From: Chloroflexota bacterium | GTDB taxonomy: Bacteria; Chloroflexota; Anaerolineae; CG2-30-64-16 | NCBI GenBank assembly: GCA_016876015.1 | Contig: VGOD01000003.1 | Coordinates: 1 to 64,000, forward strand | DNA length: 64,000 nt | Reading direction: 5' to 3' | Shown here: one piece after another, positions 42,034 to 51,365 of the stretch | Position numbering within the stretch: the stretch's first letter is position 1 | How the letters are laid out: every line of letters starts with the position of its first letter | The notes under the pieces: model-generated | What the model saw: only the letters and a program-made list of their open reading frames with translations | Databases searched by the model: none | What the model was told of the DNA's origin: nothing | Program-made: the position numbers and the translations under genes

Positions 42034-42193
42034 GCGGCGCCAGTGCGCAGCCTCCCTGTGGGACGGCCCGTGGAAAAATGTCCCGGTTTGGAGGCTTCAG
42101 CCGGTTACGCTGTTGGCGAGAGCGACCGGCTGATCCTAAAGGAGGCTTCGCACAGCCTCGAGACCGGAGCGGCGGGCGATTTGCGGGACAGTC
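42034..42193 (+). repeat. dispersed intergenic element A, copy 3
   Basis: GCGCAGCCTCCCTGTGGGACGGCCCGTGGAAAAATGTCCCGGTTTGGAGGCTTCAGCCGGTTACGCTGTTGGCGAGAG... Confidence 0.9.
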
Positions 42194-42217
42194 GCCGCGA
42201 GCCGCGCGCGGATGAGA

Positions 42218-43723
42218 TCAGCCCGCTGACACCTGCCAGAAGCTCTCATCCAGCGTCAGATAAGGCGCGATGTCGAACCGGCCGAACGCGGCTGCCGCTT
42301 CCTCACGCGCCAGTGCGAGCACCGTGGCCATGTCCACCGTCTTCACCGTCCGGTCTTCCATCAGAATCTTCCCGTTCACCAAGACCGTATCCACGTCGTG
42401 GCCGCTGGTGTAGAAGGCCAGCAGCCTGGGCAACATGGCTTGCGGGGTAAGATGCGGCTGAGCCAGGTTGACCAGGATGATGTCAGCGCGCTTGCCGACC
42501 TCCAGCGAACCGATCTCCTGATCCAGGCCCAGTGCGCGTGCGGCGTCTATGGTGACCATGCGTAGACCCTTCCCTGCGGGCAACACATTGAGGTCATTGA
42601 ACCGGACCCACTGCGCCCAGAGCGCGCGCGAGATCTCTCTGAACAGATCATACGAGGCATAGGGCGCAGTGCCGTCGGTCGAGATCGTCACGTTCGCGCC
42701 GGCGCGCAACAGCTCGACCGCGGGACAAACGCCATACATGATGTTCTCGTGTGTAAACGGCACCACGGCGATGCTCACGGCCGCCTCGCCGAGCACCCTC
42801 ACCTCCTCTTCTGACAGGCCATTGGCGTGCGCAAACACCACATCTGGTCCCAGCAGCCAGCGCAGCCGCTCGGCGCCAAACTTCGCCAGGGCAAAAGACA
42901 CCGAGTCGCGAAAGATGTGCGAATGGATGATCAGTCCATAGCGATCAGCCAGGGCGCGGGTCTCCTCGGCCGCCGCGATCATGGCCGGAACGTGCTCGTC
43001 GTTGTAGGTAAAGAGAAAGCGCGGGTGAGCTGCCAGGCGTCCCAACAGATAAGGGACGTGCAGCGCGATGCGCACCCGGCCTTCGGCCGCGGCGTGCCAC
43101 TTCTCGATCACCGCGACGCAGTTGCGCACTGTATCTTCGTATGTGAACTGCCGCCGTATCGGCTGGTCCGCTTCCCACAGCACGCCGGTCCACGGCGTCG
43201 GCAGATGGCTGACGTGGATGTCTGGCGGCCCAATCCCCACCACGCTGCGGATTCCCACCTCTTCGGCGGCCCTGGCTTGCGCCTCGGCAAAGACAGGGCT
43301 GTCCATGCGAGCCGGCGTAGCGCCGACCACGGTGAAGCCGCAGGTGACGCCGAACCGCAGCCGCTCCAGCGCCGCCAGAAGCCCTTCGGTATACCACCAG
43401 CGTTCGGTAGTGGCATGAAAATAGAGCACGTTGGTGGGCCAGCCGAGGCGCGGATGCAGGATCCCCTTGATCAGCCCGTGCCCGCCATGACCGTAGGTGT
43501 CCACGAGTCCGGGCATGATGGCCTTGTCGTGGGCATCCAACACCCTGGCCGCGGTGTAGTGCTGGCGAATCGTCTCCGCCCGGTCCACGGCCACGATGCG
43601 GCCGTCGCTGACCGCGACCGCGCCCGCGGGGATCAGACGATTCGCCGGATCCATCGTCACGACCGCGCCGCCCTCGATGACTAGATCAACTTGAGTCTGC
43701 CCGATCGCAGGTAGAGCTGCCAT
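42218..43723 (-). CDS. metal-dependent amidohydrolase family protein
   Basis: DKAIMPGLVDTYGHGGHG, ISTDGTAPYASYDLF, SLEVGKRADIILVNL. Confidence 0.88.
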   Translation of the reverse strand: MAALPAIGQTQVDLVIEGGAVVTMDPANRLIPAGAVAVSDGRIVAVDRAETIRQHYTAARVLDAHDKAIMPGLVDTYGHGGHGLIKGILHPRLGWPTNVLYFHATTERWWYTEGLLAALERLRFGVTCGFTVVGATPARMDSPVFAEAQARAAEEVGIRSVVGIGPPDIHVSHLPTPWTGVLWEADQPIRRQFTYEDTVRNCVAVIEKWHAAAEGRVRIALHVPYLLGRLAAHPRFLFTYNDEHVPAMIAAAEETRALADRYGLIIHSHIFRDSVSFALAKFGAERLRWLLGPDVVFAHANGLSEEEVRVLGEAAVSIAVVPFTHENIMYGVCPAVELLRAGANVTISTDGTAPYASYDLFREISRALWAQWVRFNDLNVLPAGKGLRMVTIDAARALGLDQEIGSLEVGKRADIILVNLAQPHLTPQAMLPRLLAFYTSGHDVDTVLVNGKILMEDRTVKTVDMATVLALAREEAAAAFGRFDIAPYLTLDESFWQVSAG

Positions 43724-43739
43724 ATCACATGCCTGCTAT

Positions 43740-43927
43740 CTGTCCTGAAAATCAACACCCGCTCTGGTCTCGGGGCTTCAGCCGGTTTCTGCCGCCGACC
43801 ACCAAACCGGCTAATCCTGAAGGAGGCTTCGCGCAGTCTCGAATCCAGCCCACCTGTATTTCATCCCCCGTCCCACAGGGAGGCTGCGCACTGGCGCCGC
43901 GGCCGGCATGAGCAACTGTCCTGGAAA
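43740..43927 (-). repeat. dispersed intergenic element A, copy 4
   Basis: Bounded by CTGTCCTGAAAATC and CTGTCCTGGAAA; internal AGCCGGTTTCTGCCGCCGACCACCAAACCGGCT hairpin. Confidence 0.9.
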
Positions 43928-43976
43928 CCACCCGTCAAGTGCCAGGCATCCTCTCAGGCGCCGGCACTTGGTGGAT

Positions 43977-44678
43977 CTAGTTCGTGGCTCTTGCCGTGTG
44001 TACTTCGCGCAAGGCCCGATGGGCGCGCGCCTGGGCGTCACCCATGTGAGCAACCAGCGCCGCCTCGGCCGAAGCCAGGTCTTTGGCCCGCAGAGGATCG
44101 AGGATCGCCTGATGGTTGCGTTGCGGCTGGGTGGGATAGTCGTAGGTGGTGCGACTTGTGACGCCGATGAGGAGCTGGGTTTGCCAGCGAATGCTGTTCC
44201 ACCACTGCAACAACCGGCCGTGATCAGCAGCGCGACAGATGCGCTCGTGGATCAGCAAGTCCGCCTCAACCGTCCGGTGCAAATCGCCGCCGCGCGCGGT
44301 CAACTCGCCCAACTGATCCACCAGCGCCTGGATTTCCGCCAGATCCTTCTCGGTGGCGCGCTCGATCGTGCGTTCCAGGGCGCCACGCTCCAGCAACAGC
44401 CGCAGGCTGTAGATCTCCTCGATGTCTTTGTCGGTGAAGTCCACGACGAAATTGCCGTGTCTGGGGATGTTGTTGACCAGACCTTCGCGCTCCAGCGCCA
44501 TGAGCACCTCGCGCACGGGCGCCCGACTCACGCCAAGCTGCTCGGCGATGACGCTTTCCACCAAACGCTCGCCGGGCTTGAAGGTCCCGTCGAGAATGGC
44601 GGCCCGCAGATGATAGTGGATATGGCCGCGTAGATTCTGCACGTTAAGAGGCTGCAGAAGCACTCCATGACTCGCCAT
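43977..44678 (-). CDS. GntR family transcriptional regulator with FCD domain
   Basis: GERLVESVIAEQLGVSRAPVREVLMALEREGLV wHTH; all-helical C-terminal domain. Confidence 0.92.
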   Translation of the reverse strand: MASHGVLLQPLNVQNLRGHIHYHLRAAILDGTFKPGERLVESVIAEQLGVSRAPVREVLMALEREGLVNNIPRHGNFVVDFTDKDIEEIYSLRLLLERGALERTIERATEKDLAEIQALVDQLGELTARGGDLHRTVEADLLIHERICRAADHGRLLQWWNSIRWQTQLLIGVTSRTTYDYPTQPQRNHQAILDPLRAKDLASAEAALVAHMGDAQARAHRALREVHTARATN

Positions 44679-44734
44679 AGCTCGGTCTACTCCTTGACTG
44701 ACGCGTGCCCGGCGCGGAAAGCGGTCACGGGTCG

Positions 44735-44746
44735 ATTGTCGACAGA
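44735..44746. promoter_or_regulatory. candidate GntR/FCD operator (ATTGTCGACAGA)
   Basis: GTCGATTGTCGACAGAT upstream of the GntR start. Confidence 0.5.
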
Positions 44747-44884
44747 TGCGCACCTATCGTATCATTGGGCGGCTTTGCTGTCAAACTCACGCGCCGGCCG
44801 AGAAGACCAAGCAAGTTCATCTGCGCGGCCGCGCGTGCGTGTTGACACTTCGTTTTCTCTGTGCTACACTAGCATTACATTAGG

Positions 44885-44896
44885 ATTGTCGACAGT
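44885..44896. promoter_or_regulatory. candidate GntR/FCD operator (ATTGTCGACAGT)
   Basis: GGATTGTCGACAGTCAAC upstream of SDR; a partial ATTCGACAGAT follows at about 44907. Confidence 0.5.
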
Positions 44897-44984
44897 CAAC
44901 ATCCCCATTCGACAGATGACCGCTGCCCGCCTGTCCACGCGCGGGCGATACAACACATCATGCACCACCCTTTGTGGAGAAAGC

Positions 44985-45761
44985 ATGTTGCTCAAAGACA
45001 AGATCGCTCTTGTGACCGGCGCCGGTCGCGGGTTGGGTCGAGCCATCGCCATCGCCTACGCGCGACAGGGCGCACGGGTAATCGCGGTCTCGCGCACCGA
45101 ATCAGAGCTGGCAGCAACCGCAGCTATGATCCGCGGCGAAGGCGGCCGGGTGGACCTGCTGCCGCTGGACCTGGCGCAAGATGCCGCGGTGCGCCAGATG
45201 GTCGCGCACACGCTCGCCGCCTACGGCCGGGTGGATGTGGCGGTGAACAACGCCGGCCGGTTGCCCCGCCTGACCCTCGAAGAAATGACCATGGAGAACT
45301 TCGACCGCACGATGGCGGTCAATCTGCGCGCGCCAGTGCTGACGTGCAAGCTGCTGTTGCCCGCCATGAAAGCGCAGGGGGGCGGCAGCATCATCAACGT
45401 CTCGTCCGCGGCCGGTGTGAAGGGGTTCTTGCAGGAAACCGACTACTGCGCATCCAAGTTCGGCCTCGAGGGGTTCTCCTGGGCGCTGGCGCTCGAAGTC
45501 CAGCCGTACAACATCGCAGTCAATGTTGTGACCCCTGGCGGCGGCAAGACCCGGGTACCGATCAAGCCGACCTCCATGACGCAGGCGCAGTTCGAGGCGT
45601 TGCCCGAAACCGAAAAAGCCCGTTGGGGTGATCCGATCGTCATGACCGAGTGCTTCGTCTATCTGGCCCGGCAGGATGGCCGCGGCGTGACCGGCCGGCG
45701 ATTCCAGGCCAACGAGCTTTCCGAGCGCATCCGCGAAGAGGGATGGCATCTCACGCCATAG
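44985..45761 (+). CDS. short-chain dehydrogenase/reductase
   Basis: KIALVTGAGRGLGRAIAIAYA, NNAG, YCASKFG. Confidence 0.95.
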   Translation: MLLKDKIALVTGAGRGLGRAIAIAYARQGARVIAVSRTESELAATAAMIRGEGGRVDLLPLDLAQDAAVRQMVAHTLAAYGRVDVAVNNAGRLPRLTLEEMTMENFDRTMAVNLRAPVLTCKLLLPAMKAQGGGSIINVSSAAGVKGFLQETDYCASKFGLEGFSWALALEVQPYNIAVNVVTPGGGKTRVPIKPTSMTQAQFEALPETEKARWGDPIVMTECFVYLARQDGRGVTGRRFQANELSERIREEGWHLTP

Positions 45762-45770
45762 GAGGACTCT

Positions 45771-46646
45771 GTGATTCGAACGAACCGGGACAAACTGGTC
45801 AAGATCGCGGTGGGAGGCGAGGTATCTCCGCCCAAGCTCCATGCGCCGACCCAGGCCGACAGCACGGGCCGGTCATTCATCTCCATCGGCATGGCTGGCA
45901 TCGTGTACAACGCGCAGGTGGGCGATCTGGCCTTCGGTTGGAAGGCCGACCATATCGAGCCGGGAGTCTCCATCCACAACCCCGATGAACACGCCGACTA
46001 TGCCATGCACTACCTCACCTGCGTCGGCAACGACGCGGTGGTATCCTCTGGCGAAGCCGCGGGCGCCAGGGGGCTGGTCAGCGGCGAACATGCGCGCTTG
46101 CTGATAGACTTCGCAGCCGACGACCTCGACAGACTGAACATCGGCGACAAGATCGTGATCCAGGGGTACGGCGTCGGCCTGGAGCTGCTCGACTTCCCGC
46201 AGATCGCCGTACGGAAATGCAGCCCGGCGCTCATCGAGAACATGAGGCTGGAGGTGAACCGCGCAGGCCAACTGGTGGCGCCCGTCACGCACACCTTGAC
46301 GCCCCGCCTCATGGGCTCGGGGCTAGAGCTGATCCCCGAATTCGTGGATCAGGACATGGTGAGCGAAGACCGCGCACTGATCGAGGAATTGGGGCTGCTC
46401 GATCTCCGCCTGGGGGACCTGGTCGCGATCCTTGACCAGGATCACAGCTATGGCCGCGGTCTCCGCCAGGGCGGGGTCGTCATCGGCCTGATCAATCACG
46501 GCGATTCGGCGATGACCGGCCACGGACCGGGCGTCATGACGCTGCTCTCGTGCCCGACCCCCGACATCGTGCCGGTGATTGATGCGAGGGCCAACATCGC
46601 CAACTACCTCCCCTTCCCCTCCCGCATGGGGTCACAGGGCAAGTGA
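45771..46646 (+). CDS. DUF4438-type protein, paralog 1
   Basis: TNRDKLVKIAVGGEV...GIVYNAQVGDLAFGWKADHIEPGVSI; paralog of the next gene. Confidence 0.8.
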   Translation: MIRTNRDKLVKIAVGGEVSPPKLHAPTQADSTGRSFISIGMAGIVYNAQVGDLAFGWKADHIEPGVSIHNPDEHADYAMHYLTCVGNDAVVSSGEAAGARGLVSGEHARLLIDFAADDLDRLNIGDKIVIQGYGVGLELLDFPQIAVRKCSPALIENMRLEVNRAGQLVAPVTHTLTPRLMGSGLELIPEFVDQDMVSEDRALIEELGLLDLRLGDLVAILDQDHSYGRGLRQGGVVIGLINHGDSAMTGHGPGVMTLLSCPTPDIVPVIDARANIANYLPFPSRMGSQGK

Positions 46647-46662
46647 ACAGAGTGAGGGAAAC

Positions 46663-47559
46663 ATGCTGCAAACCAACAAGGACAAGCTCGTCAAGATTTC
46701 GGTCATGGGGCACATAGACTCCCCTGTTTTCCCGCCTGTGCCCTGGACCCCACACTTCATCTCGCGCGACGGCAAGCCATCGCTGCTGCCCTATGTCGGC
46801 GGCATCGTCTACAACGTGCGCGTCGGCGACCCGGCGCTTGGCTGGGCCGGCGAGGTGATCGAGCCGGCCGCGAGCATCCGCAACAAGGATCCCCAGGCGC
46901 ATCGTGCGCTCAAAGTCTTCTCATCCATCGGCAACCAGGCCGTGGTGATGACCGGCCGCGCGAGGGGCGCCAAAGGCACAGTGACCGGCAAGAGCGGGCG
47001 CTTTGCCGACCATGTAATCATTGACTTCCCACCTGAAACCCTCGACAACCTGGGGCTGGGCGACTCTATCCTGGTGCGGGCGTGCGGCCTCGGCCTGGCG
47101 ATAGACGGCTTTCCGGGCCTGCGCGTCAAGAACCTGAGCCCTGAGCTGTTGGAGCAGATGGGCGTCACAGCCCAAAACGGCCGGCTGCAAGTTCCGGTGG
47201 TCGCGACCCTGCCGCCAGAGATGATGGGCGCGGGCGCGGGCCTCGACAGCGACGGCGGCGCATTGCAGATCCAAACCGGCGCGCCAGGCGCGCTGGAGCA
47301 ATACGGCCTGACCGGCCTGCGCCTGGGGGATGTGATCGCCATCCACGACTACGAGGCCTTCCAGGCGCCCGGCTTGATGCGGGGCGCGATGAGCATCGGC
47401 GTGGTCTGCCACTGCGACAGCATGAGGGCCGGCTTCGGTCCAGGCATGACGGTCATCCTGTCCGCCAGACAAGACCGCAGCGCGGCGAACGTCATCGAGC
47501 CGGTGCGCGACCTGAACGCCAATATCGCGCGCATCTTGAAGATCGGCGCGTATCGCTGA
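46663..47559 (+). CDS. DUF4438-type protein, paralog 2
   Basis: TNKDKLVKISVMGHI...GIVYNVRVGDPALGWAGEVIEPAASI. Confidence 0.8.
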   Translation: MLQTNKDKLVKISVMGHIDSPVFPPVPWTPHFISRDGKPSLLPYVGGIVYNVRVGDPALGWAGEVIEPAASIRNKDPQAHRALKVFSSIGNQAVVMTGRARGAKGTVTGKSGRFADHVIIDFPPETLDNLGLGDSILVRACGLGLAIDGFPGLRVKNLSPELLEQMGVTAQNGRLQVPVVATLPPEMMGAGAGLDSDGGALQIQTGAPGALEQYGLTGLRLGDVIAIHDYEAFQAPGLMRGAMSIGVVCHCDSMRAGFGPGMTVILSARQDRSAANVIEPVRDLNANIARILKIGAYR

Positions 47560-47642
47560 GAAGAACGCATCTGGCGATTGGGGATCTGTGACCCCGCCAT
47601 CTACCGGTCAAAGTGGCGGTCGCAAACCGCCTGGGAGCCGAT

Positions 47643-48899
47643 ATGACACTTCGTGCTGCAACCCTGAATAGCCCTACCGCGGCGGCCGTCGCAGAACGGG
47701 CCGCGGCCTGGGGACCGCTGGATGCCGGCTCCGGCTGGCCGCGTTGCATCGCCCACGAGGGCCAGCTCGATCTGAGCGCCGACTATGGCGACACAACCTT
47801 GCCGGAAGCGGTCGTCAAAACCGTCGAGGACTCGCTGCTGCGGGGCGAGACGCACTACACCGATCGCCCGGGCCTGCCAGCCCTGCGCGAAGCAGTGGCG
47901 CGCAAGCTGGCGGCCGATCTGCACATCCACGTGGACTGGCGGAACGAGGTCGTGATCAGTTGCGGCGAGCAAGAAGGAGTGTTCCTGGCCCTGCAGGTGC
48001 TGATCCGGCCTGGCGACGAAGTGCTGGCGCCCGATCCCCGGCCCGAATGGTTGGACGAGTCGGTCCGGCTGGCCCGCGGCGTGCTGACAGCCGCGCCGCT
48101 TCTGCCGAAGGATGGCTTCGAGCTGAAGGCGGAGCAGATCGCGGCCCGCCTGACAGACCGGAGCCGCGTGCTGGTGCTGGTGCAGCCCTCGAACCCAACC
48201 GGCGCGGCGATCTCGGCCGGCGAGCTCGGTCGCATCGCGGCCCTCGCGGCCGACCGCAACCTAACGATCATCGCGGATGAGGCGCTGGACGAATCATTTG
48301 CCGGCCAGGCGCGCCATACCAGCATCGCCTCCTTGCCAGAGGCCGCTGGCCGGACGATCGTCGTCGGCAGTTTCTCGAAGTTCTTCGGTCTGGCGAGTTG
48401 GCGGGTCGGCTACTTCGCCGGCCCAAAGGACGCAGTCACGACCATCCGCGACATGAAGCAGGCCATGACGATCTGCACCAGCGCGATGGCGCAATACGCC
48501 GCGCTGGCCATGCTGACGCAGGTCAACGATTGGCTGACGGCGCGGCGGAACGCCCTGGACCAGGCGCGCGAGATCGTGCTGGCCGCACTGGATGCGTTGG
48601 GGCTGCCGCATCCTGCACGCGGGGGGCTGGCCGACGGCCGGCAGGCATCGCCCTACGTCTTCGCGGACGTCCGGCCTCTAAGAGCCGTCTCGGCCCTCAC
48701 CGGCGGTTCCTCGGTGGCGTTCGCCGACTGGCTGCGCACCGAGGCAGAGGTCACGGTCGCCCCCGGCAGCCGCTTCGGTCTTGGAGGCGAAGGATTCGTT
48801 CGCATCTCCCTCTGGCCGCCGCTGTCGGATCTGGAGCAGGCGATGCGCAGGCTGCGATGGGCAGCAGCACGCGCCCAGGCCATGGGAGGCGTCCGATGA
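47643..48899 (+). CDS. class I/II PLP-dependent aminotransferase, divergent (pair 1, member a)
   Basis: QPSNPTGAAIS, IIADEALDESF, SFSKFFGLASWRVGY. Confidence 0.88.
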   Translation: MTLRAATLNSPTAAAVAERAAAWGPLDAGSGWPRCIAHEGQLDLSADYGDTTLPEAVVKTVEDSLLRGETHYTDRPGLPALREAVARKLAADLHIHVDWRNEVVISCGEQEGVFLALQVLIRPGDEVLAPDPRPEWLDESVRLARGVLTAAPLLPKDGFELKAEQIAARLTDRSRVLVLVQPSNPTGAAISAGELGRIAALAADRNLTIIADEALDESFAGQARHTSIASLPEAAGRTIVVGSFSKFFGLASWRVGYFAGPKDAVTTIRDMKQAMTICTSAMAQYAALAMLTQVNDWLTARRNALDQAREIVLAALDALGLPHPARGGLADGRQASPYVFADVRPLRAVSALTGGSSVAFADWLRTEAEVTVAPGSRFGLGGEGFVRISLWPPLSDLEQAMRRLRWAAARAQAMGGVR

Positions 48900-50080
48900 T
48901 GATGCACACCCGAAGAGTAAGCGAAGACGGAACCGCCTTGCGCTACCGGATGATGGAAATGGCCAAGGGCATAAAGGATCTCATCGCCCTGGGCCGCGGT
49001 GATCCTGACCTCGACACGCCGCCGCACATCGTAGCCGCGGCCATTGACGCCATGCGCCGCGGCGAAGCCCTGCACATGCCGCCGCCAGAGGGCCTCTTCG
49101 AGCTTCGCCACGCCATCGCAGACAAGCTGCGCCGCGAAAACGACCTGCTGGTGGATCCCCATACCGAGGTGCTGGTCACCACCGGCGGCCAGGAGGGGTT
49201 GTTCCTGCTCGTCCAGGCATTGGTCAATCCCGGCGATGAAATCCTGATGCCCGACCCCCGCTACACCTCCTATGATCAGGCGATCAACATGGCCGGCGGG
49301 GTGATGGTCTCGGTGCCGACCTACGAGGAGGATGGCTTCGACCTGCGGCCGGAGGAAGTCGAGCGTCGGATCACCCCCCGGAGCAAGCTGCTGCTGCTCA
49401 TTTCGCCGGGCAACCCCACTTCGGGCGTCATCTCGTCGGCGAACAAGCGGCGTCTGGCGGAGATCGCACAAGAGCGCAACCTGCTGGTGATCTCCGACGA
49501 GATCTATGAACGGTTCATCTATGACGATGCGGAGGCGCTGAGCATGGCCGCGCTGCCCGGCATGAGGGAACGCACGATCACACTCAACGGCGTCTCCAAG
49601 ACCTACGCCATGACAGGCTTTCGGGTGGGCTACCTGGCGGCCCCTGCACCGGTGATCGCCGCCGTGCGCCAGCTCAAGATCACGAACAGCCGGGCCACCT
49701 CGGCCATCTCGCAGTGGGCCGCGCACGCCGCGCTGAGCGGGCCGCAGGAGTGCGTGGAAGAAATGCGCCAGATCTACGATGAGCGCCGCCGCGTGATGAT
49801 GGCCGGGCTGGACGAAATGGGCTTCGTCTACTGCCGGCCGAAGGGCGCGTTCTACTGCTTCCCCAACGCGGCCAGCGTCGGCATCAGCGCGGCCGAGCTG
49901 TGCTACCTGTTCCTTGAAGAGGGGCACGTCTTGATCTTCCCAGGCAACGCCTTCGGCGAAAAGTGGGGCGATCACCTGCGCATCTCGCTGTTGGCGCCGA
50001 AGGAGCGGCTGCGCGAAGCTGTCGAGCGAATGCAGCGCACCATCGCGAAGCACAACCTGGGCCGGCCGCGACCGGCATAG
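48896..50080 (+). CDS. class I/II PLP-dependent aminotransferase (pair 1, member b)
   Basis: SPGNPTSGVISS, VISDEIYERF, NGVSKTYAMTGFRVGYLAAP; ATG overlaps the previous stop. Confidence 0.92.
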   Translation: MMMHTRRVSEDGTALRYRMMEMAKGIKDLIALGRGDPDLDTPPHIVAAAIDAMRRGEALHMPPPEGLFELRHAIADKLRRENDLLVDPHTEVLVTTGGQEGLFLLVQALVNPGDEILMPDPRYTSYDQAINMAGGVMVSVPTYEEDGFDLRPEEVERRITPRSKLLLLISPGNPTSGVISSANKRRLAEIAQERNLLVISDEIYERFIYDDAEALSMAALPGMRERTITLNGVSKTYAMTGFRVGYLAAPAPVIAAVRQLKITNSRATSAISQWAAHAALSGPQECVEEMRQIYDERRRVMMAGLDEMGFVYCRPKGAFYCFPNAASVGISAAELCYLFLEEGHVLIFPGNAFGEKWGDHLRISLLAPKERLREAVERMQRTIAKHNLGRPRPA

Positions 50081-50081
50081 C

Positions 50082-51197
50082 ATGACTTTGGGGGACACCA
50101 TGTCGGCGGCGGAGTATCACACCCACTATACCACCGAGCAAATCCCGTTGGTTAGGGTACCCTATGGGCCGCTGCGCGAGCTGATCCGCCAACTGATGCG
50201 GCGAACGCCCCTGTCGCCAGAGGACGCTGACATCATCGCCGACGCGCTGGTGTTCAGCGAGCTGACCAACCTGCAGGGCCAGGGCCAGGGGAGCCGGCGA
50301 GCGCCGTTCTATGTGCAGCGCGCAGTCCAGGGGCAGCTCAACACGCGGACGCAATTCGAGATCGTCAAGGAATCGCCCGCGCTGGCGCTGGTGGACGCGC
50401 ACAACGGCTCTGGCACCGTCATCGCGGTGCGCGCCATGCACCTGGCAGTGGATAAAGCCAGGCAATGCGGTGTGGGCGCGGTGATGGTGCGTCACAGCAC
50501 GCATTTCGGTTCGGCCAGCATCTCGGCCATGCAGGCTTTGCCGCACGGCTGCATCGGCGTCAGCTTGACCAACGCCGGCCCCGAGATGGCGCCCTGGGGC
50601 GGCATTGACCCGGTGCTCGGAACTAACCCATGGGGGGTCGCGATCCCGACCGGGGACAGCGAAGACGATATGCCGATCATCCTCGACATGGCCATCACCA
50701 TGGCTGGCAAGGGGATGATGCGCTGGCTGCTGCGCGATGGCCGCAAGATGCCGGCCACGTGGGCCATCACCCGCGACGGCCGCGCAACCGACGACCCCGC
50801 CGAGGCGCTGGACGGCACGCTGCTGCCCATCGGCGAGTACAAGGGCTATGGGTTGAGCCTGATCACTGATGTGCTGACGGGCGTGCTGAGCGGCTCTGGA
50901 TACGGGATAGTTCCCTTTCGTGACCAGGCGCGGCAGGACGTTGGACACCAGTTCATCGCCTACGACATCGGCTGGTTCATGGATCGCACCGAGTTCTACC
51001 GGCGCATGGCCGATTTCATCGCCATGGTCAAGGGCAGTCGCGTGCGGCCCGGCTTCGGCGAGATCCTGCTGCCGGGCGAGCTGGAGTGGCGGCGGATGCA
51101 GGAGAAGAAACGCAACGGCGTGCCGCTCGACCCTGACGCCTTCGATGCACTGCGCAAGCTCTCGGCGGAGCTTGGCGTGCCCTGGCCGTTTGCCTGA
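50082..51197 (+). CDS. malate/L-lactate/ureidoglycolate dehydrogenase (Ldh_2) family oxidoreductase (start may be ATG 50100)
   Basis: VRHSTHFGSASISAMQA, LTNAGPEMAPWGGIDPVLGTNPWGVAIP, GEYKGYGLSLITDVL. Confidence 0.92.
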   Translation: MTLGDTMSAAEYHTHYTTEQIPLVRVPYGPLRELIRQLMRRTPLSPEDADIIADALVFSELTNLQGQGQGSRRAPFYVQRAVQGQLNTRTQFEIVKESPALALVDAHNGSGTVIAVRAMHLAVDKARQCGVGAVMVRHSTHFGSASISAMQALPHGCIGVSLTNAGPEMAPWGGIDPVLGTNPWGVAIPTGDSEDDMPIILDMAITMAGKGMMRWLLRDGRKMPATWAITRDGRATDDPAEALDGTLLPIGEYKGYGLSLITDVLTGVLSGSGYGIVPFRDQARQDVGHQFIAYDIGWFMDRTEFYRRMADFIAMVKGSRVRPGFGEILLPGELEWRRMQEKKRNGVPLDPDAFDALRKLSAELGVPWPFA

Positions 51198-51220
51198 TGG
51201 CGCGCCGCGCAAGAATCCAC

Positions 51221-51250
51221 GATTGCCGATTGTCGACCATCGGCAATCGC
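51221..51250. promoter_or_regulatory. hairpin enclosing a candidate GntR operator, upstream of the ABC transporter genes
   Basis: CGATTGCCGA-TTGTCGACCA-TCGGCAATCG: perfect 10-bp arms flanking a GATTGTCGACc core. Confidence 0.5.
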
Positions 51251-51365
51251 GGAGTTGCCCAACCCCATCGGGTATGCTATACTCTGGCTGGTGGTTCCCG
51301 CGTCCGGCGCAGATGGACGACTGCTCTGCGGCCTCTTCACCTGCCAGGGGAGTTCAACCGAAACC

